DNA of 64,000 nt from Spinacia oleracea (lineage: Eukaryota > Streptophyta > Magnoliopsida > Caryophyllales > Amaranthaceae). The stretch spans positions 35,145,449 through 35,209,448 of the forward strand of contig NC_079491.1 in assembly GCF_020520425.1 (NCBI RefSeq), read 5' to 3'. Below the pieces are notes generated by a model. That model had not been told where the DNA came from. It did no database searches and was given only the letters and a program-made list of their open reading frames with translations. Below, piece after piece: positions 35,785 through 45,841 of the stretch (positions are counted from its first letter, which is position 1; every line of letters begins with the position of its first letter). A program made the translations under genes and the position numbers.

Positions 35785-35981
35785 AGAAGAATGGAAAAAT
35801 TGTTCCCTCTTCGGGTACTTTGGTTATAGAGTGTAACCTTTCTTTTTCAACTTCTTGGGTATTAGATACAGATTGTGGCTCATACTTATGTTCCAATCCA
35901 CAGGGACTAAGAATAAGTAGAAGAAGAATGGAACAATTGTTCCCTCTTCGGGTACTTTGGTTATAGAGTGTAACCTTTCTT
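35785..35981 (+). repeat. 137-bp tandem duplication in the protease region of the old copia
   Basis: AGAAGAATGG at 35785 recurs at 35922. The following sequence through GTGTAACCTTTCTT is almost identical in both copies, so the unit is 137 bp, not a multiple of three. The second copy is interrupted by the hAT element at 35982 and continues at 37072. Confidence 0.9.
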
Positions 35982-37063
35982 CAGGCCCGACCCTAGGGGT
36001 AGGCGGGGAGTGCGACCGCCTAGGGCCCAAAAGGGGGCCCAAAAAAAGAGTTTTAAGTTATTAGGTTCCTGTATTTAGGGTAATGGGAAAGGAGAAAGTC
36101 ACGGAAAGGTCAAGGAAAGACCACGAAAATATCAGTTACCATTTTCCAATGCTAAAATCATGGAAAATCTCTTCGATTCTTCCGTCTTTCCTAAATTCCT
36201 TTATGTTCCTCTTCTTATCTTTTGTTCTTCCTTAATTCCTTTCATAACTTTGGAAATTTCAAGATTTTAAACAGCTAAAATCATAAATCGAATCAATTAT
36301 TGATTCACTTTATTCTCCAAATTCATAGTTTTAATTTTCAAGCTTTCTAATTAAAACAATGGCAATTGGATTTTTTTCTTTGGATCAATAATCAATCATT
36401 ATCCCCTCTCTTAAATCTAGTTGTTAACTATCAAAATTGTCTATCTTTTATCAATTACTACATGTCTACTCGCGCGGCGGCGACGCGGAGGTGCGAAGCG
36501 GAGGTGCAAAGCGGAGGCGGAAGGCGTCAAGGCAGCACCGCGAGCAGATTTCCAGATCTTTTGTTCGATTCCAGTTTTATAGAAGCAATCGGGTATTATT
36601 CTCTTAATTTTAATTTTGATTCTTTTAATTTCAAATAAAAAATTAATCATTTTGATTCTTTTAATTTTAATTCTAATCTAGGAGTTCAAGCATTGAGTAT
36701 TTGGGAATTTTGATGTTGTATTGGCAGTTATTCATGATCTAATTTTTTTCAATTTGTATATTTTGTAACAGATTGAGAATTAGTTATCCAATTGAATTTT
36801 GGAGATTTGATTTTGGGGTGTTCTATCCAAATGATTTTGCATTCCAAAATGCTCCCAGAAATCAGTTTTATGTTTTGATAAGAGTTGAATGAGGAAAAAA
36901 AGTTGTAATTTTCATTTTTGGGAGTATTTTGCAACTAATTAAGTTTATTACGGAGTATGTAGTATAATGTTGATTGGGAAAAAAATTGGTCTTCTTTTTT
37001 ATATAAAGGGGGCCCTTTTCTCCAATTTCGCCCAGGGCCCTTAAATTCTAAGGACCGGGGCTG
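35982..37063. mobile_element. Non-autonomous hAT element, 1082 bp
   Basis: Left end CAGGCCCGACCCTAG and complement of the right end CAGCCCCGGTCCTTAG form an imperfect terminal repeat beginning CAG, as is common for plant hATs. An exact 8-bp duplication CCTTTCTT lies at 35974-35981 and 37064-37071. No transposase frame. Around 36470-36535 there is a small GC-rich tandem repeat of GCGGAGGTGC. Confidence 0.92.
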
Positions 37064-37448
37064 CCTTTCTTTGTCAACTTCTTGGGTATTAAATACAGGT
37101 TGTGGCCCACACTTATGTTCCAATCCACAGGGACTAAGAATAAGTATAAGTTTAAGCAAGGGTGAAGTCGACCTACGAGTGGGAAATGGAGCAAGGATTG
37201 CTGCATTAGCTGTAGGACTTATTATTTGTCGTTGCCCTCTAGGCTAGTTTTGGAACTGGAAGAATGTTTCCATGTTCCAAGTATTACTAAAAACATCATT
37301 TCTGTTCTTGCTTAGATGCTAAGGGATTTAACTTTGAAATAAAAGACAATAGTTGCTCATTTTATTTTAAAGAGATGTTTTATGGATCTTCTAAATTAGT
37401 CAATGGCCTTTATGTGCTAGATCATGACAAACAAATTTATAACATAAA

Positions 37449-37809
37449 GGAAAATTTGATAATAAAAGTCCCAACTATCGTCACTTCACTTTAAAAGGTC
37501 ACAACTTTTGATTATTCTAGAGCTGTATCAACTTTGAGGTGTGTTTTCCCAAAATGCCCCTTTAGCTTAATTAAACTATTAATTAAGTTGATTTATGCAT
37601 ATCATACTATTTTATTAACTCATTTAATTAAAAATATGATTATTGCATGAGATATACGAGTCTTAATTAAGTTATATAGCACTTAATTTTAATTAAGGGA
37701 CCATTTTTGGAAAGGACTCGCTATAGTTGGGACCACTCAGAGATAATCAAAAGTTAGGATCTTTTAAAGTAAATCGACCATAGTTGGGACCGATAATATC
37801 AAGTTTTCC
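37449..37809. mobile_element. Mutator-type MITE, 361 bp
   Basis: Left end GGAAAATTTGATAATAAAAG and complement of the right end GGAAAACTTGATATTATCGG begin a long imperfect inverted repeat of roughly 70 bases. The exact 9-bp duplication TAACATAAA (37440-37448, 37810-37818) is the size typical of Mutator-like elements. No coding sequence. Confidence 0.9.
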
Positions 37810-38459
37810 TAACATAAATGCTAAAAAGGCCAAAATAAAATATTCAAGATCTCACGTATATGTTGCATTGTCGATTAGGCCTTGTTAACATGAACCACTA
37901 GAAGAAAAAAGCTCAAGTGCGGGCTCATTTTAAGGGGTTAAGTGCGGGCTTTTACATGCGCAGCACATGGCTTGCCCGCACTTGATGTTTCTCAAGTGCT
38001 GCCAAAATATTGGCAGCACTTGATACTTCAAGTGCTGCCAATTTACAAAATGAGCCCGCACTTGACAAATTTGGTGCTGCCAATTTTGCAATATGAGCCC
38101 GCACTTGACAAACTTTGTGCTGCCAATTTTGAAAATGAGCCCGCACTTGACAAATTTTGTGCTGTCAATTTTTGAAATTAGCCCGCACTTGACATAAAAA
38201 TGGGCAGCACAAGCATAAAAAAGAGCCGCACTTGATATATAAATGAGCCGCAATTGATCTAGAAATTTGTTATATAACTGATATCCCTGCTACATATATT
38301 ATACAATTAGACCACGCCCACTAGTTAACCTCCATGCATTACATAAAAAAAGTATCCAATTATATAGATAATTAAATTGAATAGTATACAATTATAAATA
38401 TAAAAATCGATTACATTACAATCCTATGAAAAACTAGCATCTATAATCTAAGATTCACT

Positions 38460-38590
38460 ACAAAAGAAAATATCAAAGACAATAAATGGTAATGAACTTT
38501 GCCAACTTTTCTCGAACTTCATTTATCTACTCAATGGTAAAAGGCTGCTCCCTCGGATTGTTGAATACCTAAAGAAGATCGATCATCGAG
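38460..38590 (-). other. Possible third captured exon of unknown origin
   Basis: On the minus strand, after a TTTAG acceptor, the frame reads VFNNPREQPFTIE, a stop, then INEVREKLAKFITIYCL. The codon-like flow and charged helix look protein-derived, but I do not recognise the family. It is broken by one TAG. Confidence 0.3.
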
Positions 38591-39489
38591 AAAAAAAAAT
38601 ATGTTAGTTATATTATAAATATTGTATGGTACATTAAAGTAAGACATAATTTGCTCACAACAATGAAATAATGAACCTTATAATAATAAAAATGGTTCAT
38701 TTCTCTCCTAACTTTCAACCAATGAACCTAAATAAGTATTTTAAACCTTTGGATGTTTTATATACTTAGTTTAATGTTTCATACACTCATTCTCACCTAC
38801 TTTGGTCACGTTATGCACATTTAAGGCTCGTTTGTTCATTATAGTTCAAATTTTGACTAAAATGACTTATTTCGCTCCTAACTTTCAACTAATGAACTTA
38901 AATAAGTATTTGAAACCATTTACATGTTCATTAGACTTAGTATAACATTCAAAGACTTATTGTGGAACCGGGCATAGTCTACACTCCCCTTGTACCATCA
39001 ATGTATGATCCTTTCTCCTAACACTGTCTATTCATTTCCCTGCATTAACTTAAAGATACAAGAATGATTGTTTGCTTTCATATAGGAGTACTTAGCATGA
39101 GGTTTAGTAATTTGACAGTATCGATATTACTTAATTGCAACTTCAGAATTAGTGTTAATATCTGGTGGTTGATACACTTGCAAGTTAATAATTTGTGCTG
39201 GGATTCTTTACTATGTCTGCTAAAAAAAGACACCAAAGATAAAGAACGAATCAAAACAGAAAACCTGTTTTTACTCTTCTACTGAGATTCTTCTTCTATC
39301 ACACTCCCCTCTCCTTTTCCTGCTTTTCTCTTTCTTGGGTAAAGAAGGTTTCAGGTCTGAGAAATTCCTATTCAGTAACCATTTTAAGTCCTTTTCTGTG
39401 TTCATACAAATACCTCACAACGTTTAACCCCTCCCCCTATTAGCAAATACAAATACAAATATTTCAAAGACTTATTCTCACCTACTTCG

Positions 39490-40040
39490 GTCAACCCCTA
39501 TTAGCAAGAATTTCAGGAGCAACGTAGTCTGGGCTCCCATAGGTTGTATGTAGCAAGCCATCACTCTAGAAAAACAAAATGAAAAAACTACCAGAGATTC
39601 AAAAGCTGAATACAGTAAAAGAGACTTTTACTCTAGTATTTTCTATACATACCCGAAATGCTGGGGTAGTGCACTAAGGCCAAAGTCGGATACTTTATGT
39701 TTCCTTTTCCGTCTACAAGGATATTCTCTAGCTGCAAATTTGAGAAGAAAATGTCAGAAGACCATATAATAGCAATGTCATACTCAAGCATCTGCTCCAA
39801 CAAAAACCTTCATAGTTGACAGTTAAATAAATACACATACACAAATAAAAATTCTAATCACAACTCACAAGAGAAGAGTAAATTGCAATAACATCAATTT
39901 CACTATTGTGATTGTTTATCCAGTACCTAACCTTAAGGTCTCGGTGAAAGACACCCTGTCATGACAATAATTCATACAGTCAATTAGTTGTTGAATAAGC
40001 CTTCGACCTTCCTTCTCTGAGAGTTTCCTTCAGGGTGCCT
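39490..40040 (-). pseudogene. Captured CIPK/SnRK3-type kinase exon fragments
   Basis: Three exon-like pieces read in gene order on the minus strand. About 40040-39926: a helix and catalytic loop (RRLIQQLIDCMNYCHDR, then VFHRDLK after a one-base deletion), ending at a GT. About 39733-39655: LENILVDGKGNIK followed, after another one-base deletion, by SDFGLSALPQHFR and a GTATG donor. About 39565-39490: after a TTTCTAG acceptor, SDGLLHTTYGSPDYVAPEIL. These are kinase subdomains VIb to VIII in collinear order; SDFGLSALPQHFR and the DGLLHTT activation loop are typical of CBL-interacting protein kinases. The ATP-binding lobe and the NAF/FISL regulatory part are absent. Introns are retained, so capture was from DNA, not mRNA. 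Confidence 0.82.
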
Positions 40041-41090
40041 ATAAAATTATTAGTTGCTTCAGTAATAGAAAACAATTTAAAGTTGAAAATATACATTGGT
40101 TGGGGTGTCAGTTTGAGTTAGAGTGATACTTTATGTGTAGAAATTACTTATAATTTTACCAGACAATACTACTCCATATAAAATTGTACATACTCTAGGA
40201 CCATGTATATATTTGTTTTTCTTGCTAAGATCTGCAATAAGTCACCAAAGTTTGATACTTTGATTGCTCGGTCTACTTTTGATATGGCTCAAAACTGATT
40301 CTTTCTTCTAAAGACCGTGATTTGAACAAACCAAACCCGTGCACAAATGTAAATTATATCATACATCAAAGAGCTAGCACAATGCAAGTGATGGTCCAAA
40401 TATATATGATCCCGTTTTTTAAAATGAATATGATCAAGTTCTGACTGAAAATGAGCATCTATATGTTCGTTCTGCATGAAGTGATAAGGGTCAAACTTCA
40501 AATATGGTGCATATACATTTAGAACACCATGCACACATTACTCGTTGGAGCACCGTCTATCGAATCATAAACTGGTCTAATCCATATGAGCCTAGATACT
40601 ATCGGCCCACGCCCATTGCGAACCCCATCCAAACCCCATCCAAAGAAACCAAAAATAACAAAATAAAGAATGGATAAACAAGAATTCTACTTTACATTAT
40701 AAAAATAGATTTAGATTCCTAAGATCTCAACGTTTTTATTACTATAATTCTAAAATCTGATGCAGTTTGTAAGTTGTAGTATAAATGGGTCCCATTCAAT
40801 AACTCACACCATCTTTCACTTTTCCTGTCATTATGATTTGTATGCTCTTTAATTATTTATTTGGATGGTAGCCATGCCATATAAAGCTTCCCCAGGTAGG
40901 ACATTTCAGTTTACACCAATAAGTTCAAAGAGTATTTGAGATAGCAATGCATATTCGACGTGATATCCTGCTAAGTTTCAACAATTTACATTTCAAAAGA
41001 AAAAAGTTCTTCACAGAAGTTCAACAATAACATCACATTATTAAAGCAACATATTGGTAAACATAGATATGGAAAAACCAGAATATATAC

Positions 41091-41191
41091 CCGGAGCTGG
41101 CCAGACATTTGGCCCATAAAATGGCTTCTCTACTTCAGGATCATCCTCAAGTACTTCAACACCAATACAATACCCCCTCCTTGTAATCTCC
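41091..41191 (-). pseudogene. Captured exon fragment, probably a 2-oxoglutarate/Fe(II) dioxygenase
   Basis: One exon-like piece with AG acceptor (GCTGTAG) and GT donor reads ITRRGYCIGVEVLEDDPEVE followed by KPFYGPNVWPAP on the minus strand. The KPFYGPNVWP block before a GW-containing region is typical of plant 2-oxoglutarate-dependent dioxygenases of the flavanone-hydroxylase-like fold. The iron-binding histidines lie further downstream in such proteins and are not seen. The assignment rests on one exon. Confidence 0.5.
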
Positions 41192-43179
41192 TACAGCTAG
41201 AAGATGGACAATTAGTACAATATCTGAATTGTACAAAGCAACTTTAGTTAGAGTTAAGCAATCAATTCTCAGTTAACATCATCATTCATCATTATCATTA
41301 CCCCCATTGCCTCAATTCTCAGTTAACTCGTAAGGTGATTCCTTGTAATACCCTATTCAGTTTATTAATGTATTCGGAAAACACGTAACACTGAGCTAAT
41401 GCAGAATATCATGTTCAGCGGTTATTAGGTATTATATATAATCAGACACCATATAGAAAGTCCAACTGATTCTCAATTTCCGATGCCCCCATATAACATA
41501 CCTATTTGTAATCTCCCACAACTGTTAGAAACAATACATAAGCTAAAACAGTACAAAAGTCACTCCCCTAGTACATCCCTATAAACTGTGATGCTTAGAC
41601 TCAGATATGAAGTTAGGGTTTGTAAATTGGGGGTTTTGATTTTATTCAAATTCAACTTAATTAATGAAGGGAAATAGGAAATTACCGATAGATTGGGTAG
41701 CAAGGATGACAAACCCTCAGCCAATAGCCTCGGCCACCGTTGGCGGTGAAGGGTAGCGACGAGAGAAGAGCAGACGAGAAAGAGCATTGCTTCGTCATAG
41801 ACAGGCTATTTTTACTTGCATTCAAGACGTATTAGGTGGTTTTGGACAAAAATTAGGGCAACGCGATAACGAAAAAACTAAGACATAAGCAGCCGTGCCG
41901 CCGGCAAGAGAAATGGCGGTGGCAGGTTATCGACGGAGAAGCAGCAGAGGGGAGAAAGAGAGGGTTTGAGGTGAAAAGTGAATGAGATTCATTTGGCTGA
42001 AAGAGAGAGAAAGCGCGAAAGGAGAATGTCACTTTTGTGTGGCTCATTTGTAAAATGAGCCCGCACTTGAGTTTGAAGCCCGCACTTGAACTTAAGTGCT
42101 GCCAATTTTCTAAAATGAGCCCGCACTTGTAAAAATATTTTTTTTTTATTTTTTTTAATCTTCTCAAGTGCTGCCAATTTACTAAATGAGCCGCACTTGA
42201 AGGGAAGCACATGACGATTTTTCTACTAGTGAACCGCATGGAAAAGCTTCAGAAAGAAGGAATTATAAAACCATTTGACTTAGAGGATTTGGTTAATGCA
42301 AATCATGTTTAATTGGAAAAATGACAAAACAACCTTTCTCTAAAGTTAGAGAAAGAGTAAGTTATCTATTAGGACTAAACTACACAAATGTGTGCGGCCC
42401 AATGAGTTCAAATCCTAGAGGTGGTTTCAGCTACTTTATAACTTTCACTGATGACTTCAATAAATATGGTATGTCTACCTAATGATGCATAAGTCTGAAT
42501 CCTTTACCAAATTCAAAGAATTTCAGAGTGAAGTAGAGAATCAACTAGTCAAGAAGATTAAAGCACTGCAGTCTGATAAAGGCGATGCATATTTGAGCTA
42601 TGAATTTGATGACTATCTGAAAGATTGTGGAATATTGTCAAAATTGACTCCTCTTGGAACACCACAATCGAATGGTGTGTCAGATTGGAGGAATAAAACC
42701 TTGCTTAAAATGGTTCGATCAATGATGGGTCAGGTCAAACTTCCAATAGAATTTTAGGGACATGCACTAAACATAGCAGCACTCACACTAAATAGAGGTC
42801 TGTCAAAAGCTATCGAAAAAACTCCACGTGAGTTATGGACTAGAAAGCCTCCAAAAGTGTCTTTTCTTAAGATTTAGGGTTGTGAAGTATACGTCAAAAG
42901 ATCAATTTCTGACAAACTTCAACCGAAATCTGACAAATGTATCCTTGTGGGCTACCCAAAGGAAACAAAGGAGTATTACTTATACAATACATCTGAGAAC
43001 AAGGTGTTTGCTGCTCGAGATGATATCTTTTTGGAAAGACGACACATTTCCAAAATGACAAGTGGGAGAAAAGTAGACCTTAAAAAACTTCGAGTCGAAC
43101 AACAAACTCTTGAGAATGATCAAAATGATATCCAGGTTGAAACTCAGAGGACTTTAGAAGTGTCTGGTGAGGATCAAGA

Positions 43180-44690
43180 TGAAAGAAATAATGCCCTTGG
43201 TCCAAGTTTGCATTTAATGCTAATTCTAATAAATGCGGTTCAATATTTATTAACAAGATAATAATTCAGTGAGATCAAGTGATCCGAATGCCTGGCTAGA
43301 GGCCGCTTCAGTTCAAGTGGAATTAATAATATGAATCCACAACTTACTCTTGACTGAACCCGTAGGGTCACATAAATAATGTGTAAACTGATCAAGTATT
43401 TAAGTGAATATAATATTCATTAAGTACCCTATTTATGGTCTTTCAGAAATGATGGATCTTGGTTCTAGTGGGAGCTAAAATCATCACAAGGCAAAGAAAG
43501 AGTATTATCGGAAATGAAGATATTACCCGAAACAGAAATATGGTTCGTAACGGAAATATAAATATTATGCAAGACGAAGATATTTTCGAAAACGAAAATA
43601 TGGTTTGTATCGTAAAATATTATCGGAAATAGAAATATTCCCGGAATCAGAAATATTGCGGGAAACGAAAATATTTTGGGAATCATAAATATTATCGGAA
43701 ACGTAAATATTGTTCGAATCGAAAATAAATTCCGAAATCGGAAAACGAATCGAAGGCACGACGAGCAAGCCTGCGAGACACAACGCCCAACGACTAGCAG
43801 GCCTGCGCGCGCAGAGCAGCAGCCATGGGCTAGCAGCCACAACTTGGCCTGCAAGGCAGCATGGGCGGCTAGCACACACAACCACAACCGTTGGCCTACA
43901 ATGCGCGCCAAGGCTCCAAGGGCATGCGAGGGAGCCTGGGCGGCAAGCAAGCCTTGCGCACCAAGGTCCGAGCCCACACACATGCCATAAATTAGGCGCC
44001 AAGTTACTTGGGCCATAAGTTGTTTGTTTTCCTACTCTTACAATAATTAGACTTCTAGGTGCATGTTTGATAATTCCTAGAGTTCTAATAAATATAATTA
44101 ACTAGAATCCTAATGGGCTTAGTTATTTCATTCCTAGTAGGATTATACTTCTCTATTTCCACCCTATAAATATGTGGTTCATGAATACAATTTATACAAC
44201 ATACAATACATTAAATTCAAGTGAGAGTTTAATATTTGCCTATCACCTTTATGAGTTTCCCCGGTTCATAAAACCTTAGAGAATATTCTAGTTGGTTGAA
44301 TCTAAGGCGGATACGGACGTGCTGTGGACTTTCTACGGAGGGGCGACATTCGGAGTCATTTACTTGTTCTTGTTCGGTTCGGGAGCAGTTAGGGAAGACA
44401 CGCATCACACAGTATGTATACTAAATTATGCTAATTGACTATGTGTCAATTAATTTGGATTCCTGGCTTTTATGGTTTTCCCGCATGGATTATATTGTTC
44501 ATAACCAAACAGTGTTACCACGAGCCTCTAATTAACTCCACAATCAATTATAGTTAATATTGATTAAATTTAATAAATTTGCAATGAATTAAAGGGGTGA
44601 TTAATTTCGTGATTGTAATTAATTGCAAATTCGTGTGATTATTTAATTATATGTTCGCAGGATTTTCGGAAGTTTTGTCAATAATGGCGA
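43180..44690 (+). repeat. LTR plus leader of another copia family member, truncating the old element
   Basis: 43180-44511 is a complete LTR (TGAAAGAAATAATGCCC ... AACCAAACA, 1332 bp) in plus orientation. It is followed by the primer-binding-site-like GTGTTACCACGAGCC and about 180 bases of leader resembling the complement of 33930-34131. It is thus a 5' LTR, not the 3' LTR of the element to its left. By eye it is closer to the young copia LTRs than to the LTR at 21806. The leader resemblance fades near 44690 and no gag follows. Confidence 0.85.
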
Positions 44691-45841
44691 AATCTTATGT
44701 TTTTATAGTGAAAAAATATTCAGTTAGAAAATTAAATAAATTCAAATCATTAATGTGATAATTATTATGGTAACCATGCTTAAATATTAAAGTAATATAT
44801 GGAAGCAATGACTTCATACCCATATCTAAAGGATGATAGATAGTGCAAGCAAAAAATCATCAAAGGAACGAACAACCCAAATGATCGTACACGTAAAGCC
44901 TTTCAAAAGAAATTTATGTACATTAACATTGCAGATGCCTTGCACAAAATGATCAAATAACCAATATATCCCACAACCATTGCGAGATAGTCCAATTGTA
45001 ACAACACGCATGTGGCTATGACATATAGATGCTAGTTAAATCGAGTTCTTCAATTGTTCAGCATTAACCATCAACAAAGTAATGGGTAAACCATTAAATC
45101 AATGTTTAACTGCAACATTTAACACCGAAAAAGCAAAATTATCAATCTTCTCATATTGCGTATACTATAAACCTCAAATGGAAGCAAACCAAAGTTACAA
45201 ATTCTATCCCTCTTCTTCGACACAAAAACTGCTAGAAAAATAATACATACAATAGAAAATTAAATCAATTTATATGGACAAAGAAAAGAAAAAAAAAAGA
45301 GAGAAAGAGGAAATACATGAAGAGGAGATTAGAGAGATGGATGATAGAAGAATTTTAATGGAGATGGTGGAGTTGCAGAGGAGATGGGGGATTTTGGAGA
45401 TGGAACGACGTGATGTACGTGAAATATGATGAAAATAACTTGTAATGCTACTTATTAGGATGAAACGTTAATATTTCTAACTTCTGATGAAAGCTACTCA
45501 ACCTCTAACCTTTAACCTATAACCTCTACGGCTCTATCTAACACACTATCTTGTCAAACACTCACAATTTTTCCAATTAATGTTTTGATTAGGCTCAAAC
45601 ACTACCTGCTATTCTAAAAGCTACTGCCGGACAAAGCCTTAATATTATTATTACTGTGGGTAGAATTTTATAAGGACAAAACTGTCTTTTCATATAAAAC
45701 ATGCGGGCGATTTTAACGTACGCGAACGTCCATACAATTGATCAAGGGGACGGTTCGAAATTAAGGGGGTGGGGTTACACTCTCAAAATTCCCCCAATTC
45801 GAAAGTGCTGAACCAAACTTTCTCTCTCCTATTTCTTGGAA
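44691..45841. other. Intergenic DNA upstream of the PTST-like gene
   Basis: About 1.15 kb without recognised genes. It includes a purine-rich stretch (about 45280-45410). The promoter and 5' leader of the gene starting at 45842 must lie at its right end; a clear TATA box was not identified. Confidence 0.4.

Larger units (their letters stand above)
37896..42231 (-). mobile_element. CACTA (CMC/EnSpm) element, 4336 bp, carrying host gene fragments (Pack-CACTA candidate)
   Basis: Starts CACTAGAAGAAAAA and ends TTTTTCTACTAGTG, an inverted repeat with one extra base on the right. The 3-bp duplication AAC flanks it (37893-37895, 42232-42234). Both subterminal zones (about 37910-38260, 42050-42205) are packed with AAGTGCGGGCTCATTT-type units and their complements, the usual transposase binding arrays of this superfamily. 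No TnpD or TnpA-like frame is visible, so it depends on a partner. The interior holds exon fragments of at least two unrelated plant genes on the minus strand, listed separately. Joining the flanks at the TSD restores the old copia integrase frame context. Confidence 0.93.
35523..43179 (+). pseudogene. Old copia element: gag end, protease and integrase, cut up by insertions
   Basis: Continuation of the gag from 24699. Segments: 35523-35981 (gag end, zinc knuckle CFYCKQKGHWKRDC with its histidine intact, protease start WVLDTDCGSYLC), 37064-37448 (protease to pre-integrase), 37810-37895 and 42235-43179 (integrase zinc-binding region, catalytic core with LQSDKGDAYLS and GTPQSNGVSDWRNKT). Several stops and frameshifts are present, and a 137-bp tandem duplication lies in the protease region. 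The first protease aspartate triad DTG reads DTD. The RT and RNase H regions are missing: the sequence jumps at 43179/43180 into an LTR. Nonfunctional. Confidence 0.9.

Noticed and set aside
37930-38253. 107-codon frame with repeated KCGLI-type units
   Set aside because: It is a translation of the CACTA subterminal repeats; the periodicity comes from transposase-binding DNA motifs.
37910-38260. CRISPR-like or tandem-array appearance
   Set aside because: Repeat units occur in both orientations with irregular spacing and lie just inside CACTA ends, so they are subterminal repeats; CRISPR is not expected in a plant nucleus.
41560-41787. 75-codon frame near the right end of the CACTA element
   Set aside because: Could be a captured first exon, but no recognisable family or splice partner, so not called.
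43465-44018. 183- and 145-codon minus-strand frames and 100-codon plus-strand frames
   Set aside because: All fall inside the copia LTR (43180-44511) and mirror its repeat and GC-rich block.
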